A DNA stretch of 64,000 nt from JBKBKN01 sp046294625 (GTDB taxonomy: Bacteria; Bacteroidota; Bacteroidia; M30B66): positions 7,836-71,835 of the forward strand of contig JBKBKN010000018.1 of NCBI GenBank assembly GCA_046294625.1. Reading direction: 5' to 3'. Positions 63,548 to 64,000 of this stretch are shown piece after piece. The notes under the pieces were generated by a model, which was not told the DNA's origin, made no database searches, and saw only the letters and a list, made by a program, of their open reading frames with translations. Position numbers and translations under genes: made by a program. Numbering within the stretch: position 1 is the stretch's first letter; each line of letters opens with the position of its first letter.

Positions 63548-64000
63548 TTAGCCTTTTATTAACTCTCTTGTCATTCGCTCACCGGTGAAAATCCATCCAA
63601 ATGGATCTTCAACCCGACCATGTTTCAAGTCATTTAGATAAACCGCAACTCTTTTCCCAAAAGAATCTTCTTTCAGTTTTGGTAATTCATAATCTCTTCC
63701 CTGATAGCCAATCACATGGATCGGAGCTACATTGGCAGCCGTGCCAGTGCCAAAAGCTTCCTGCATGCTTCCGTTATCGAATGCTTCCATGACTTCGGTG
63801 AGTTTCACATTTCGCTCTTCCACTTCCATTCCCCAATGTTTAGCAATTTGAATAATGCTATCGCGGGTTACACCGGCAAGCTTGCTGGCACTCAAGGAAG
63901 GAGTAATCAGTACATTGTTGATGACAAACATCAAGTTCATAGTGCCCGACTCTTCTACCATGCTATTAGTAGCTGCATCAGTCCAGATGACCTGTTGATA
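63548..64000 (-). CDS. ilvE: Branched-chain amino acid aminotransferase, 3' part
   Basis: The C-terminal 150 residues (137 from the first internal Met plus 13 codons up to the edge); the 5' end is outside the window. The frame is open to the right edge. Family signatures: QVIWTDA, VEESGTMNLMFVI, LAGVTRDSII, VEERNVKLTEVMEA and EAFGTGTAANVAPI. This is the large BCAT form, which transfers amino groups between Ile/Leu/Val and 2-oxoglutarate with PLP. The PLP Lys would lie upstream. Confidence 0.93.
   Translation of the reverse strand, partial: YQQVIWTDAATNSMVEESGTMNLMFVINNVLITPSLSASKLAGVTRDSIIQIAKHWGMEVEERNVKLTEVMEAFDNGSMQEAFGTGTAANVAPIHVIGYQGRDYELPKLKEDSFGKRVAVYLNDLKHGRVEDPFGWIFTGERMTRELIKG

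Noticed and set aside
1..64000. CRISPR arrays, prophage or insertion sequences
   Set aside because: No regularly spaced repeats other than the 111-bp tRNA-like units, no transposase, cas or phage structural genes; the Xer gene has a chromosomal context.

Overview
The window looks like chromosomal backbone of a Bacteroidota bacterium; I cannot fix the order or genus. The evidence is four clear secreted proteins with type IX secretion (T9SS) C-terminal sorting domains plus a fifth possible one, PorT-like barrels, Omp28-type proteins, DUF4476/DUF6029-type proteins, near absence of Shine-Dalgarno sequences, and several promoters of the Bacteroidota type (TTG, about 19 bp, then TAnnTTTG). Two runs of about 100 N, each flanked by identical sequence, show that this is a draft scaffold.

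Layout. 1-1.8 kb: 3' part of hemJ and two unknown genes. 1.8-4.2 kb: a secreted GEVED/PKD protein. 4.4-7.8 kb: nrdB-nrdA, a class Ia ribonucleotide reductase of strikingly eukaryote-like sequence. 7.8-8.4 kb: the only long gene-free stretch, leading into a CBS-domain gene with a palindromic operator candidate. 8.9-12.5 kb: a three-gene envelope/secreted cluster (LPP20-like, FlgT-N-like, DUF4476). 12.6-17.3 kb: a giant T9SS adhesin-like protein. 17.5-25.2 kb: serS, a Rossmann protein, a PorT-like barrel, a patatin-barrel fusion, a LolC/E-type permease and a NamZ-type muramidase. 25.2-34.4 kb: TPR histidine kinase (with an assembly gap), amino acid permease, yifB/comM, and an overlapping response regulator/PAS kinase pair. 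34.6-40.7 kb: MBL hydrolase, a T9SS lysyl-oxidase-like protein, a membrane endo/exonuclease-phosphatase protein, a Xer recombinase, rpsU, ubiX. 40.8-46.4 kb: an envelope redox cluster (PorT-like, Omp28 lipoprotein, DUF6029, TlpA thioredoxin, Omp28-T9SS). 46.6-52.5 kb: small membrane protein, mnmE, yigZ, unknowns, an RlmI/K-like methyltransferase, a ceramidase-like protein. 52.5-53.6 kb: the most unusual locus. 53.6-64 kb: rsmE, mfd, ettA, an M1 peptidase, a beta-lactamase-fold protein and the 3' part of ilvE.

The best candidate for something undescribed is 52,571-53,570. One strong promoter precedes two 111-bp tandem units, each carrying a tRNA-Asp-like 5' half, a hairpin that replaces the 3' anticodon arm, and a T-arm. 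An intact tRNA-Asp(GUC) follows, then a hairpin and what looks like a decayed start of a GIY-YIG gene. After that come a fourth, truncated tRNA-like copy, a homologous hairpin, an intact GIY-YIG nuclease gene and a possible fifth fragment. The unit (tRNA-like, hairpin, GIY-YIG) seems to have been duplicated, and the assembly gap falls inside it. Much of the remaining sequence is housekeeping or typical envelope and secretion functions.
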